Shown: piece by piece, positions 43,028 to 52,346 of the stretch | Layout of the letters: every line of letters starts with the position of its first letter | How positions within the stretch are numbered: the first letter of the stretch is position 1 | NCBI RefSeq assembly: GCF_014655955.1 | Contig: NZ_BNBO01000006.1 | Location: forward strand, 87,460 to 151,459 | Direction of reading: 5' to 3' | DNA length: 64,000 nucleotides | DNA from: Kitasatospora indigofera | GTDB taxonomy: Bacteria > Actinomycetota > Actinomycetes > Streptomycetales > Streptomycetaceae | The notes under the pieces: generated by a model | What the model was told of the DNA's origin: nothing | The model's database searches: none | Seen by the model: the letters and a program-made list of their open reading frames with translations, nothing else | Made by a program: the position numbers and the translations under genes

Positions 43028-43995
43028 CGCGGCCTCCAGGTGCCCTCGGTCCCGCGCACGTACACGGCGTCCGGCGTCCGCCGGGCGCTCTCGGCCCGCT
43101 CGGGGGCGACCTCGATCAGGCCACCGCCGCCGGAACGGCCCGGCGGGCGCAGCGACAGGCACTTGCCCGGGACGGCGAAGGTCTGGGCGACGATCGAGCT
43201 GACCGTGACACTCGACGGGCTGTCGACGGTGATGTTCTTGATCAGCTTGCCGGTGCTGTTCACCTTCAGCTCGCCGGCCGTGCGGGACATGGCGTTCACC
43301 ATCCCGAACTGGATCTCGTCACCGGCGCTCACCTTGAACACCACCCTGGTCGACTCGGTGTTCACGGCCTGCCACTGCCGGGAGAAGGACGCCCGGAACG
43401 CCGACTCGAAGCTCGCCTTCGCGCCCAGGTGCAGCGCGTTCGAGCCCGCCACCGTGCCGGTGACCTCGGCGGTGTTCTTGGCGTCGTCCTTGGTGGAGGG
43501 GCCCTTGTCCTTGTTCGGGCCGTACTGGGTGACGCCGTTCACGATGCCCGGTGTCGCGGTGGCCGACCCCGAGACGGTCACCGTGGTGTCCACCCCGCCC
43601 TCGATCGCCGCCCGGCCGGAGATCTCGCCGCCGATGTTGTCCGTACTGCTGGTCACGAAGGTGACGGTGCGGTCGATCTCCATGTCGCTGTCCGTGCAGT
43701 TGATCGCCGCGTTCCCGACCGACAGCACGCCGCTCACGAACTCGCGCGGGGCCCGGTCGTACATCCGGAAGCTGCAGTCGGAGGCCTTGCCGCACAGGCC
43801 GGTGACCTCCCCCGGGGAGGCCAGCGGCTGCGCCCCGTCCAGGGCCTGCGCCACCGGGAAGGGCGGCGGGCCGGTGTCCGTGACGGCGCCGCCCGGTGCG
43901 GCGAACGGCACCAGGACGGCCAGTGCGGCCCCGGGTGCCGCCACGGCCAACCGGGCGGCCCACCTCCTGGCGTGCGGGCATGCGGAACCTGCCAC
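43024..43995 (-). CDS. Secreted putative aerolysin-like beta protein, copy 2
   Basis: 323 residues. GTG 43995 is preferred (AGGAGA 6 bp upstream) over GTG 44010. The core matches the downstream copy: CGKASDCSF (Cys68, Cys72-region), NAAINCTDSD, SSTDNIGGEISGRAAIEGG, FRASFSRQWQAVNTESTRVV, SAGDEIQFGMVNAMSRTAGE, GKLIKNITVDSPSSVTVSS, CLSLRPPGRS. The last 45 residues diverge. The two are tandem paralogues in one transcript and could assemble as a two-component pore or be variants against different targets. The family assignment is inferred from strand pattern only. Confidence 0.65.
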   Translation of the reverse strand: MAGSACPHARRWAARLAVAAPGAALAVLVPFAAPGGAVTDTGPPPFPVAQALDGAQPLASPGEVTGLCGKASDCSFRMYDRAPREFVSGVLSVGNAAINCTDSDMEIDRTVTFVTSSTDNIGGEISGRAAIEGGVDTTVTVSGSATATPGIVNGVTQYGPNKDKGPSTKDDAKNTAEVTGTVAGSNALHLGAKASFESAFRASFSRQWQAVNTESTRVVFKVSAGDEIQFGMVNAMSRTAGELKVNSTGKLIKNITVDSPSSVTVSSIVAQTFAVPGKCLSLRPPGRSGGGGLIEVAPERAESARRTPDAVYVRGTEGTWRPR

Positions 43996-44486
43996 AGGCG
44001 CTCTCCTCACTCGTGGGTACGTGCTTCCGGGCCGGCCCCGCGGAAGGCCGGCCGACCGGCACGGGCGGACGTCGCGTCGGTCACGGGGGCGTCCGACGGA
44101 CGTTCGCCCCGGCCCGCTCCCATCCTCGGCGAGGATCCAGTCGTGAGCGAACCATCCGCCGGTGATCGTGCGCCATTCGATGAATCGTCAGCTCCGCCGG
44201 GTGGGATCGCCCCCCTCGTGGCCGCCCGGCCGCACCGGCGGGCGGCTTCCCGGCCCGATTCGGCGAGGCAGCAAACAAATACCTACTTTTGTCCACAGAT
44301 ATTGACACTCTCTGGCTCGAATGCTGCACTATGCGGCGATGGCAGCGCAAACATCTGTCCCTCGGGTGACGACGCGTCAGTGGTGAGCCGGTCCGGCCGG
44401 GACGCCGTGGCCACGCCCACCGCCCGGTCCACGCCTCGCACCCGGGACCGCTGCCCCGACATTTCCCGGCGAACGGAGCCAACGCC
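43996..44486. other. Divergent intergenic region with AT-rich patch
   Basis: 491 bp between the minus-strand toxin-like genes and the + strand GH95-like gene. Bases 44268-44335 are clearly AT-richer than anything nearby (AAACAAATACCTACTTTTG) and contain the candidate promoter below. No gene is supported. Confidence 0.5.
44301..44331 (+). promoter_or_regulatory. Candidate promoter of the GH95-like gene
   Basis: TTGACA (44301-44306) and CACTAT (44326-44331) with a 19-bp spacer, inside the AT-rich patch about 155 bp before the start codon. The -35 is perfect and the spacer a little long. Confidence 0.4.
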
Positions 44487-47387
44487 ATGACCATGCCCGA
44501 CCTGCCCCTGGGCCGCAGACGCTTTCTCGGCGGGGCCGCTCTGACCGCCGGTGCCGTCGTGCTGAACGGCTGTCTCGTCCCCTCCCGGGCCGCGGCGGTC
44601 GTGCCGCCGCAGGTCACCCTGCCCGCCCGCGGCATCTACGACACCACGGCCGCGCCGGCGTGGACCGACGGCTTCCTCACCGGCAACGGCGAGTACGGCG
44701 CGGTGTACCACGGGTCGCCGACGCTGGAGAAGGTGATCGTCAACCACCACCGCTTCGTGATGCCCAACGGCACCCGCGACATGGATCCGCCCAGGACCTC
44801 CACCCAGCTGTCCCAGGCGCAGAGCATGGCCCTCGCCGGCGACTACGGCGGCGCGGCGGCCACCTTCGCCGCCGGGTGGGAGCTCCAGTGGACCCAGACC
44901 TTCCACCCCGGCTACGAACTGCAGCTCAGCACCCCGGGCGCCACCACCGCCGACAACTACGCCCGGATCACCGACTTCCGCACCGGGGAGGTCACCCACA
45001 CCTGGACGGACAGCGCCGGCACCTGGAAGCGGAGGGTCTTCACCTCCCGGGCCGACAGGGTCGTCGTCCACGAGCTGCTCCCCGCCACCGGCCGCACCGT
45101 CGACACCACGCTCAGCGTCAACACCGCCCTCGACGGTGTACCGGGCAGCGTCTCCTACGCCACCACCGCCACCGCGAGCGGCCGGGAAGGCTACCTCAGC
45201 CTGCGCGGCACCTACCCCGCCGGACAGGGCGCCTACGGCTACGAGGGCCTCACCCGGCTCGTCGCCACCGGCACCAAGGCCACCGTCACCGTCAGCGGCT
45301 CCACCCTGGTCGTGGCCAAGGCCGCCAAGGTGCTGCTGCTGACCAAGCTGGACCGCTACGACACCTCCAGCGGGTGGAGCGCCAACCCGCTGCAGAGCGC
45401 GCTGGGGGCCCTGAGCCCGGACTACACCACCCTGCTCGGCCGGCACAAGCCGCTGCACCAGGCGATGTTCGACGGCTCCAGCCTGGACCTCAACGTCTCC
45501 GCCGCCGACCGCAAGCTGTCCACCGCCGAGCTGACCGCGCGCCAGAACGGCAACCGGTCGGTGGTCGACCTGGCGCTGCTGGAGCGGATGTACGACTCCG
45601 GCCGGTACCTGTTCGTGAGCTCCAGCGGGGTCCTGCCGCCGCGCCTGACGGGCATCTGGTCCGGCAGCTGGGGCGGGGCGTGGGCCGACGACTTCACCAC
45701 CGACGCCAACGTCAACTTCCAGGTCGCCGGCGGCAACATCCTCAGCCACGGCACGGCCATGCAGGGCTACTTCGACCTGGTCCTCGGCCAGCTCGCCGAC
45801 TGGCGCGACAACGCCGGCAAGATCTACGGGGCCCGTGGCTTCCTCGCCCCGACCCGCACCGACGGCGAGCACGGCCACATGCTCCACTTCAACGACGGCT
45901 CGTTCCCCGGCCAGTGCTGGACCGGCGGCGCCGACTGGCTGCTCTACCCGCTGCTGGAGTACTACCAGGTCACCGGCGACGCCGCCTTCCTGCGGGACAA
46001 GCTCGGCCCGGCCCTGATGGAGCTCGCGCTCTTCTACGAGGACTTCCTCACCCGCACCGACGCCGCCGGGAAGAAGGCCTTCGTCCCGTCCTTCTCGATG
46101 GAGAACTCCCCTTCCAGCACCGGGCAGATGCTCTCGGTCAACGCCACGGGCGACATCATGGCCGGCCGGCACGCCCTGCAGGCCGCCGTCGACGCCGCCA
46201 ACACCCTCAACACCGAACAGGGCGCCGGGCAGGGCGTCGCCCGCTGGACCGCCCTGCTCGCCCAGCTGCCCGACTACGCGGTCAACGGCGACGGCGCACT
46301 GGCCGAGTGGTCCTGGCCCGGCCTCACCGACCGCTACAACCACCGCCACGCCCACCACATGTACGGCGCCTGGCCCCTGCACGAGATCAACCCCGAGGAC
46401 CGGCCCGACCTGGTCCGCTCCGCCGGCCGGGCGCTGGACCTGCGCGGCGACGAGAACTACTCGGCCCACGGCAGCCTGCACCGGGCGCTGGCCCGGGCCC
46501 GGCTGAAGGACGGCGCCGGCGTCTACGACAACGTCCGCAAGATCCTCGGCAGCAACATGGTGTGGCGCTCGCTGATGACCTCCCACAATCCCAACCTGGA
46601 CATCTACAACTGCGACGCCGCCAACACCCTGCCGGCCGTCCTCGCCGAGGCCCTCCTCTACACCCGCCCGGGCGTCCTGGAGCTCCTGCCCGCGCTGCCC
46701 GACCAGCTCGCCAAGGGCAGCATCAAGGGCGTGCAGGGCCGGGGCCGCCTCCGGATCGAGAGCCTCGCCTGGGACACCGCCGCCCGCACCGCCACCGTCA
46801 TCCTCACCTCGGACATCACCCAGACCGTCTCGCTGATCTGCCGCCGCGGCATCACCTCGGTCACCACCGCGGCGACCGTCACCCCCTCCCCGCTCGGCGC
46901 GCACGCCAGGAACGTGGCCCTGACCGCGGGCACCCGCACCACCATCACCCTGAAGACGCTCGCCGGGACCTACCGCCTGACCAACCGCAACAGCGGCAAG
47001 GTCCTGGACGTCTCGGGGACCTCGCAGTCCGACGGCGCCCCCGTCATCCAGTGGTACTGGACCGCCGGCGCCAACCAGAAGTGGCAGCTGGTGCCCGGCT
47101 ACGACGGCTCCTTCCGCCTGTCCAACGTCAACAGCGGCAAGATCCTCGACAACCCCGGTGCCTCCACCACCCCCGGTCAGGCCCTGGACCAGTGGACGGA
47201 CACCAAGGCCCCCAACCAGTGGTGGAAGCTCGTCCCCAGCGCCACCGCCGGCTACTACCGGCTGGCCAACGTCTCCAGCGGCCTGTGTCTCGACGTGGCC
47301 GGGGCGTCCACCGCCGACGGGGCCCAGGTCGTGCAGCTGGCCGCGGGCAGCGCGACGAGTCAGGAGTGGAAGCTCGAAGCCGTCTGA
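44487..47387 (+). CDS. Secreted GH95-like alpha-L-fucosidase with C-terminal ricin-type lectin domain
   Basis: 966 residues from ATG 44487. It has a Tat-type signal (GRRRFLGGAALTAGAVVLNG). The N-terminal beta domain contains WTDGFLTGNGEYGAVYHG. The alpha/alpha barrel has NVN (Asn408, Asn410, aligning with the essential NxN of GH95), GQCWTGGADWLLYPLLEYY, MENSPSS with Glu539 as likely acid, and HAHHMYGAWPLHEINPED. Residues 835-966 form a beta-trefoil with QxW repeats (NQKWQLV, NQWWKLV, SQEWKLE). It probably removes fucose or related sugars from glycans outside the cell. The GH95 call is by motif; substrate specificity is uncertain. Confidence 0.82.
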   Translation: MTMPDLPLGRRRFLGGAALTAGAVVLNGCLVPSRAAAVVPPQVTLPARGIYDTTAAPAWTDGFLTGNGEYGAVYHGSPTLEKVIVNHHRFVMPNGTRDMDPPRTSTQLSQAQSMALAGDYGGAAATFAAGWELQWTQTFHPGYELQLSTPGATTADNYARITDFRTGEVTHTWTDSAGTWKRRVFTSRADRVVVHELLPATGRTVDTTLSVNTALDGVPGSVSYATTATASGREGYLSLRGTYPAGQGAYGYEGLTRLVATGTKATVTVSGSTLVVAKAAKVLLLTKLDRYDTSSGWSANPLQSALGALSPDYTTLLGRHKPLHQAMFDGSSLDLNVSAADRKLSTAELTARQNGNRSVVDLALLERMYDSGRYLFVSSSGVLPPRLTGIWSGSWGGAWADDFTTDANVNFQVAGGNILSHGTAMQGYFDLVLGQLADWRDNAGKIYGARGFLAPTRTDGEHGHMLHFNDGSFPGQCWTGGADWLLYPLLEYYQVTGDAAFLRDKLGPALMELALFYEDFLTRTDAAGKKAFVPSFSMENSPSSTGQMLSVNATGDIMAGRHALQAAVDAANTLNTEQGAGQGVARWTALLAQLPDYAVNGDGALAEWSWPGLTDRYNHRHAHHMYGAWPLHEINPEDRPDLVRSAGRALDLRGDENYSAHGSLHRALARARLKDGAGVYDNVRKILGSNMVWRSLMTSHNPNLDIYNCDAANTLPAVLAEALLYTRPGVLELLPALPDQLAKGSIKGVQGRGRLRIESLAWDTAARTATVILTSDITQTVSLICRRGITSVTTAATVTPSPLGAHARNVALTAGTRTTITLKTLAGTYRLTNRNSGKVLDVSGTSQSDGAPVIQWYWTAGANQKWQLVPGYDGSFRLSNVNSGKILDNPGASTTPGQALDQWTDTKAPNQWWKLVPSATAGYYRLANVSSGLCLDVAGASTADGAQVVQLAAGSATSQEWKLEAV

Positions 47388-47547
47388 CCGGTGACCACCG
47401 GGGAGCGGGCGTCCCGCGCCGGCGCGGGGGGCCTGTCCGGTGAGGTGCGGCGGGCGCGGCCGGGTGCCGTCGCGCCCCCGGCCCGCCGTCCGGGCCCTGA
47501 CCTGCGCGGACCGTCCGGCGGACCTGGTCCCCGCCGGGCCCCGGCGC

Positions 47548-48657
47548 CTACGGCGGGCCGGGGAGCCGGACGGTGACGAGGAGCCCGCCGTCCGGGCGGG
47601 GCGCGAGGTCGAGGGTCCCGTCGTGGGCCCGGACGATGCTGTGCACGATGGCCAGGCCGAGGCCGGCGCCGGCGTGCTCGTCCGTCCGTACGCGTTCCGT
47701 TCCCCGTCCGCGCCGGAAGGGTTCGGTGAGGGTCGGTACCAGGTCCGCCGGGAGCCGGCGGCCGGTGTTCCCGACCCGCAGCACGCTGGTGCCGCCGTCC
47801 GCCTCGGTGTGCACCGTCACGCTGCCGCCTGCGGGGAGGTTGTGCACGACGGCGTTCTGGACGAGGTTGGTCACCATCCGCAGCAGGAGTTCCGCCGAGC
47901 CGCTGGTCGGGGCCGGCCCGCCGGTGACGTCGAGCGACGTGCCGCGCTGTTCGGCGAGCGGGAGCAGCGTCTCGGCGGCCTCCTCGGCGAGCAGGGAGAG
48001 GTCGACGGGTCCGCGGGTGAAGGTGCCGCGGTCGCCGCGGCCGAGCAGCAGGAGGGCCTCGGTGAGGTCGATCGCGCGCGTGTTGACGACGTACAGGCGC
48101 TCGACGAGTTCGTCCCGGCCGCGGGCGGGGTCCTTGCGGGCGACGTCGAGCAGCGCCCGCGAGATCGCCAGCGGGGTGCGCAGCTCGTGGGAGGCGTTCG
48201 CGGCGAACCGCTGCTGCTCGGCGACCTGGGAATCGAGCTGCTGGAGCATCGAGTCGAACGCGTCGGAGAGTTCGCGGAACTCGTCCCGGCGGCCCGTCAT
48301 GCGGATCCGGTGGGACAGCGAGCCCGTCGCGGCCGTCCGGGCCGCCTCCGTGATCTGTCTGAGCGGTGCGAGCATCCGGCCGGCGAGGACCCACCCGCCC
48401 ACCAGGCCGAGCAGCAGCAGGAACGCCATCACCGCGGCCGCCCTGGGCGCGAAGACGTGCAGGAGGTTGGACCGGATGGGAAAGACACCGGGGGTGAGGC
48501 CGCCGGTGGAGCCGGGGACGATGAGCGCGCGATCGGGGACGTACCGCAGCAGGAAGACCCAGACCGCCGCCAGCAGCAGCACGCCGGCCAGCATGAGGAA
48601 TCCGGCGTAGCTGAGGGTGAGCTTGAGGCGGATGCTCAAGCCGGGTGCCCTAGCCAC
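47548..48657 (-). CDS. Sensor histidine kinase (HAMP, HisKA, HATPase)
   Basis: 369 residues from GTG 48657 (AGGAGGGG upstream). Two membrane spans (about 13-38 and 72-93) frame a short outside loop of 35 residues. HAMP 93-145, then the H-box FAANASHELRTPL with His157, the N-box LLRMVTNLVQNAVVHN and G-boxes VLRVGNTG and GAGLGLAIVHSI. The small sensory loop suggests membrane or envelope-stress sensing. It overlaps the response regulator gene by 8 bp. Confidence 0.92.
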   Translation of the reverse strand: MARAPGLSIRLKLTLSYAGFLMLAGVLLLAAVWVFLLRYVPDRALIVPGSTGGLTPGVFPIRSNLLHVFAPRAAAVMAFLLLLGLVGGWVLAGRMLAPLRQITEAARTAATGSLSHRIRMTGRRDEFRELSDAFDSMLQQLDSQVAEQQRFAANASHELRTPLAISRALLDVARKDPARGRDELVERLYVVNTRAIDLTEALLLLGRGDRGTFTRGPVDLSLLAEEAAETLLPLAEQRGTSLDVTGGPAPTSGSAELLLRMVTNLVQNAVVHNLPAGGSVTVHTEADGGTSVLRVGNTGRRLPADLVPTLTEPFRRGRGTERVRTDEHAGAGLGLAIVHSIVRAHDGTLDLAPRPDGGLLVTVRLPGPP

Positions 48658-49345
48658 GCTCCCCTCCTGCGGCCCCGGCCGGCGGCGGTGCGTCGATCCG
48701 GTAGCCGACGCCGGGCACGGTGGCGATGACCCACGGTTCGCCGAGCCGTTTGCGCAGCGCGGAGACGGTGATGCGGACGGCGTTGGTGAGGGGGTCGGCG
48801 TTCGCGTCCCAGGCCCGTTCCAGCAGGTCCTCGGCGCTGACGACCCCGCCCTCGGCGGCCACCAGGACCTCCAGCACGGCGAACTGCTTCCGGGTGAGCG
48901 CGACGTAGCGTCCGTCGCGGAAGACCTCCCGGCGGAAGGGGTCGAGCCGCAGGCCGGCGATCTCCCGGACCGGCGGGCGGGCCTGCCCCCGCCTGCGGTC
49001 GAGCGCCCGCAGCCGCAGGACGAGCTCCCGCAGGTCGAACGGCTTGGTGAGGTAGTCGTCCGCGCCGAGCCCGAACCCGGAGGCCTTGTCGTCGATCCGG
49101 TCGGCGGCGGTGAGCATCAGGATCGGGATGCCGCTGCCGGAGGCGACGATCCGCCGGGCCACCTCGTCGCCGGAGGGGCCGGGGATGTCGCGGTCCAGGA
49201 CCGCGAGGTCGTAGGAGTTGACGCTGAGCAGTTCCAGGGCGGAGTCGCCGTCGCCGGCGATGTCGGCGGCGATCGCCTCCAGCCGCAGACCGTCCCGCAC
49301 GGCCTCGGCCAGGTAGGGCTCGTCCTCCACGATCAGTACACGCAT
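48650..49345 (-). CDS. OmpR-family response regulator
   Basis: 231 residues from ATG 49345. Receiver domain 1-115 with acidic EDE (7-9), phospho-acceptor Asp51 in DLAVLDRDIPG, TAAD and the Lys in YLTKPFD. The winged-helix DNA-binding domain 125-220 has LTRKQFAVLEVLVAAEGGVV and RKRLGEPWVIATVPGVGYRI. It is translationally coupled to the histidine kinase downstream. VanZ and other neighbours are possible targets. Confidence 0.93.
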   Translation of the reverse strand: MRVLIVEDEPYLAEAVRDGLRLEAIAADIAGDGDSALELLSVNSYDLAVLDRDIPGPSGDEVARRIVASGSGIPILMLTAADRIDDKASGFGLGADDYLTKPFDLRELVLRLRALDRRRGQARPPVREIAGLRLDPFRREVFRDGRYVALTRKQFAVLEVLVAAEGGVVSAEDLLERAWDANADPLTNAVRITVSALRKRLGEPWVIATVPGVGYRIDAPPPAGAAGGERG

Positions 49346-49415
49346 GTCCGAAGCCTATGCAGCCCCACCGGCCGCCGAAGCCTGCCGGGGCGTCCGTACC
49401 CGCCGGGCACGCGGC

Positions 49416-50120
49416 TCAGCCCGCCGGCGCCGGGACGGGGCGAGGCAGGTCCGACGCCGGGTTCCCGGTGGTGCGCCACCAGCGGCGCGAGGCCAGCGCG
49501 GCCAGCACCGCGCCGGCCGTGTTGACCAGGACGTCGTCCACCGAGGAGACCCGGTCCAGCCGCAGGACGTACTGGGCCGTCTCGACCAGGACCGAGCAGC
49601 CCGCCCCCAGCGCCAGGACCCGCGGCACGGACGCCAGGGCCGTGAACCGCATCGGGGCGAAGAACCCGAGCGCGGCGAGGACCAGCAGGTTGCCGGCGAT
49701 CCCGAGCGGCCCCATGGTGACCAGGTCCCGCAGCGGTACCAGGCTCACCCGGGCGGGCGCGGTGCCGGGGGCGGCGCCCGGCATCATGGTCAGCCAGAGG
49801 AACGGCACCGTCCCGTGCACCAGGCCCACCTCGGCCAGCGACAGCCGCCACGCCGGTGTGACGCCGGCCCGACGCCGGCGGTGCGCCAGGGCCCACACCA
49901 CCAGCAGGGCCAACGGCAGCGCGACCAAGGTCATGAGCACCACACCGTTGAACGTGTCGTAGCAGCCGTGCCACCGCCCGGCCAGGCACCTCGGGGCGGA
50001 CATCGCCAGCGGCCGCCGCACGGCGAACAGGGCGCCCGCCAGGCCGAGGACCGCGAGGCCGGGCAGCAAGGTCCGGCGCGTACGGCGCGGCGCCGCCGGC
50101 CGGGAAGCGTAGTCGTTCAT
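49416..50120 (-). CDS. VanZ-family membrane protein
   Basis: 234 residues from ATG 50120. About five membrane spans. The family core is SLAEVGLVHGTVPFLWLTMM, then VSLVPLRDL, GIAGNLLVLAALGFFAPMRF and GCSVLVETAQYVLRLDRVSSVDDVLVNTAGAV, the last being the classic VanZ motif. VanZ proteins confer low-level glycopeptide tolerance or act on the envelope. It sits 70 bp upstream of the two-component genes on the same strand, possibly one transcript. Confidence 0.87.
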   Translation of the reverse strand: MNDYASRPAAPRRTRRTLLPGLAVLGLAGALFAVRRPLAMSAPRCLAGRWHGCYDTFNGVVLMTLVALPLALLVVWALAHRRRRAGVTPAWRLSLAEVGLVHGTVPFLWLTMMPGAAPGTAPARVSLVPLRDLVTMGPLGIAGNLLVLAALGFFAPMRFTALASVPRVLALGAGCSVLVETAQYVLRLDRVSSVDDVLVNTAGAVLAALASRRWWRTTGNPASDLPRPVPAPAG

Positions 50121-50546
50121 ACCCCCATGGGAGACGGCGGGCCGTTGCGACCGCGTATGCGGTTTTCGATAGGCCCGCGATACAAGCGATTCACGCGATT
50201 CAAGCGACTGCCCGCGGCCGGACAGGGGCGCGAGCCGGGAGGGGAACCTGGCCGCCGGTGACCGCCGGGGGTCACGGTCCGCGACTGTCGAGCGGTAGAA
50301 GCGCAGGTCGGCCGAGTATGCTGGGACTCACCGTGACCGGGTCCGGAGACCGGCCGGCGTCCCGCCCGGGCGACGCAGGCGCCGGTTCGTCAAGGGTCGC
50401 GCGCGCTGTGACGACGGACCCATGGCGCTCAGGGCCACGCGGCGCCGCCGCGGCCACCGGGGACGCCTCCGTCACAGCCTGGAAGGGCGGAGCGTTCCGA
50501 GAGGCTCCCGAACCCTTCCGAAGGCACCCGTCCGAAGGCAGGCATC
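50121..50546. other. Divergent intergenic region between VanZ and solute-binding protein genes
   Basis: 426 bp with no supported gene. It holds a 9-bp tandem repeat (50179-50205) and a duplicated TCCGAAGGCA (50517-50526, 50531-50540), the second copy carrying the ribosome site of the solute-binding protein gene. Confidence 0.5.
50179..50205. repeat. Three 9-bp direct repeats upstream of the VanZ gene
   Basis: GATACAAGC, GATTCACGC and GATTCAAGC in tandem (period 9), 59 bp before the VanZ start on the minus strand. Direct repeats at near-helical spacing are typical of OmpR-type regulator sites, so the adjacent response regulator could bind here. Confidence 0.5.
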
Positions 50547-51689
50547 GTGGCTTGTTCCCGCCGGCGCGGGGCGTACGCCCTCGCCGCGTGTCTCTGCGCC
50601 ATGGCCCTGGGGCTCGGCGGCTGCGGCTCGGACAGCGCCGCGAAACCGGCGGCTCCGGCCCAGGCCGCGTCCGCCCAGGCCGTCGGCGGGATGGACGCGC
50701 TCGTCCGTCAGGCCCAGGCCGAGGGCCGACTGAACACGAGCACCCTGCTGCCGCACTGGGCGAGCTACGGGGCCCTGATGGACGGGTTCGCCAAGAAGTA
50801 CGGCATCGAGGTCGTCAACGACAATCCGGACGGCTCCAGCCAGCAGGAGATCGACGACATCAAGCGCTTCCGGGGGCAGCCGCAGGCACCCGACGTGCTC
50901 GACCTCGGTGACTCCTTCGCCCAGGCCGCGGCACGGGACGACCTGCTGGCCCCGTACCGGACCGTCGGGTACGACCAGATCCCCGCCGTGCAGAAGGACA
51001 GCAAGGCCCGCTGGGTCAACAGTTACGGCGGCTACGTCTCCATCGGCTGCGACGCCAACCGCGTCAAGACCTGCCCCGTCTCCTTCAACGACCTGCTCAA
51101 GCCGGAGTACAAGGGCATGGTCGCGCTGACCGGCGAGCCGGTGACGGCCGGCTCGGCCTTCGCGGCCGTGTACGCGGCGGCCCTCGCGAACGGCGGATCG
51201 TTCGACGACATCCAGCCGGGGATCGACTACTTCGCCCAGCTCGACAAGGCCGGCAACTACAACCGTGCCAACGCCTCGGTGACCGCGATCGCCGCCGGCC
51301 AGACCCCGATCGCCATCGAGTGGGACTTCCTCAACCTCCAGCACGCCGACGAGCTCAAGGGGGCGGGCGTGCAGTGGAAGGTGTCCATCCCGTTCGACGG
51401 CAGCTTCTCCCAGTACTACGCGCAGGCCGTCAACAAGTACGCCCCGCACCCCGCCGCGGCCCGCCTCTGGGAGGAGTACCTGGCGAGCCCGGAGGGCCAG
51501 AACCTGCGGCTCGTCGACTTCGCCCGCCCGGTGCTGATGGACGCGATGGCGAAGAACGGCACCCTCGACACCACGCTCGCGGCCCGGCTGCCGACCGTCG
51601 AGGGCACACCCGCCTTCCCGACGGAGGCCCAACTGGCCAAGGCGCACGAGACCGTCCGGACCAACTGGCCCACGGCCGTGCCCGGCTGA
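50547..51689 (+). CDS. ABC-type solute-binding lipoprotein (iron/polyamine-type family 1)
   Basis: 380 residues from GTG 50547. Lipobox LGLGGC with Cys26. The mature protein has the periplasmic-binding fold: LLPHWASYGALMDGFAKKYG, RGQPQAPDVLDLGDSFAQAA, GYVSIGCDANRV, PVSFNDLLKPEYKGMVAL, then the C-terminal lobe with AAARLWEEYLASPEGQN. It resembles ferric-iron and spermidine/putrescine binding proteins. No permease or ATPase gene follows, so the partner transporter must be elsewhere. Confidence 0.85.
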   Translation: MACSRRRGAYALAACLCAMALGLGGCGSDSAAKPAAPAQAASAQAVGGMDALVRQAQAEGRLNTSTLLPHWASYGALMDGFAKKYGIEVVNDNPDGSSQQEIDDIKRFRGQPQAPDVLDLGDSFAQAAARDDLLAPYRTVGYDQIPAVQKDSKARWVNSYGGYVSIGCDANRVKTCPVSFNDLLKPEYKGMVALTGEPVTAGSAFAAVYAAALANGGSFDDIQPGIDYFAQLDKAGNYNRANASVTAIAAGQTPIAIEWDFLNLQHADELKGAGVQWKVSIPFDGSFSQYYAQAVNKYAPHPAAARLWEEYLASPEGQNLRLVDFARPVLMDAMAKNGTLDTTLAARLPTVEGTPAFPTEAQLAKAHETVRTNWPTAVPG

Positions 51690-51827
51690 CCGGCCTGACC
51701 GGCCGACCGCCCGACCGCCCGCCCGCCCGCCCGCGGGCCCCGGGGAGCCCCGGGGAACGCCGGGGACCGCCGGTCGGTCGTCGGGCGGTGGCCGTGGCGA
51801 GTGCGACGGCCGGTCGCGCCGGGCCCG

Positions 51828-52292
51828 CTACGACCGCTCGCCCGAGGGCACCGCCGGCAGGCCCGCCTGCCCCCGGTCCGTCCGTCCCTGGTCCGCCGGT
51901 GCCCGGCCGGGCCGCGTCCGGACCGGCAGCAGCCGGCCGAGCGCCAGCACGCTCAGGCCGAACATCAGGACACCCAGCGGGACGTGGAGCGCCGGACGGT
52001 GCGCGACGCCCAGCACCACCTGCACCGAGGCGAGCAGCAGGAACCCGGTGGAGTGCAGGACGGGACGGGGGCTGCCGCCGCCGGGCCGCCAGGCCAGGAT
52101 CGCGGCCAGCAGGTACAGCATCGTCGCGCCGTACATCACGCGCGCCCCGACGCTGTGCAGCACCTCGCCGTAGGAGGTGGAGAGCAGCAGCCCGGCGGTG
52201 GTCGCCTGGAAGAAGATGGCCAGGGTCTGCAGTGCGATCGCGATCCGCAGGAAGGTGCGACCGCTGGGTTCTGACGTGGTCCGGGTGGCCAT
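51828..52292 (-). CDS. Four-span membrane protein, probable ECF41 target
   Basis: 154 residues from ATG 52292. Four hydrophobic segments (about 13-37, 52-70, 80-97, 102-122), short loops and a charged C-terminus ending PSGERS. No motif is recognised. It faces the ECF41-type sigma gene and is preceded by a promoter matching the ECF41 consensus, so it is likely the direct target of that sigma factor. Confidence 0.75.
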   Translation of the reverse strand: MATRTTSEPSGRTFLRIAIALQTLAIFFQATTAGLLLSTSYGEVLHSVGARVMYGATMLYLLAAILAWRPGGGSPRPVLHSTGFLLLASVQVVLGVAHRPALHVPLGVLMFGLSVLALGRLLPVRTRPGRAPADQGRTDRGQAGLPAVPSGERS

Positions 52293-52346
52293 GGTGGGTC
52301 CCCTGTTCTGCCTCGCGGCGGTGGATCGGTAGTGTCTCGACCGATC

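Noticed and set aside
42374..44146. A 590-codon + strand frame over the two toxin-like genes
   Set aside because: The minus-strand genes have signal peptides, ribosome sites, an ATGA overlap and mutual homology; the + frame has none of these.
44283..46904. An 873-codon open frame on the minus strand
   Set aside because: It is antisense to the GH95-like gene, composed of Gly/Ala/Val/Arg-rich sequence with no domain, and arises from high third-position GC.
51700..51800. GC-rich low-complexity stretch (CCCG and CCGGGG runs) after the solute-binding protein
   Set aside because: Partial complementarity exists, but no single clean stem can be defined, so no terminator is called.
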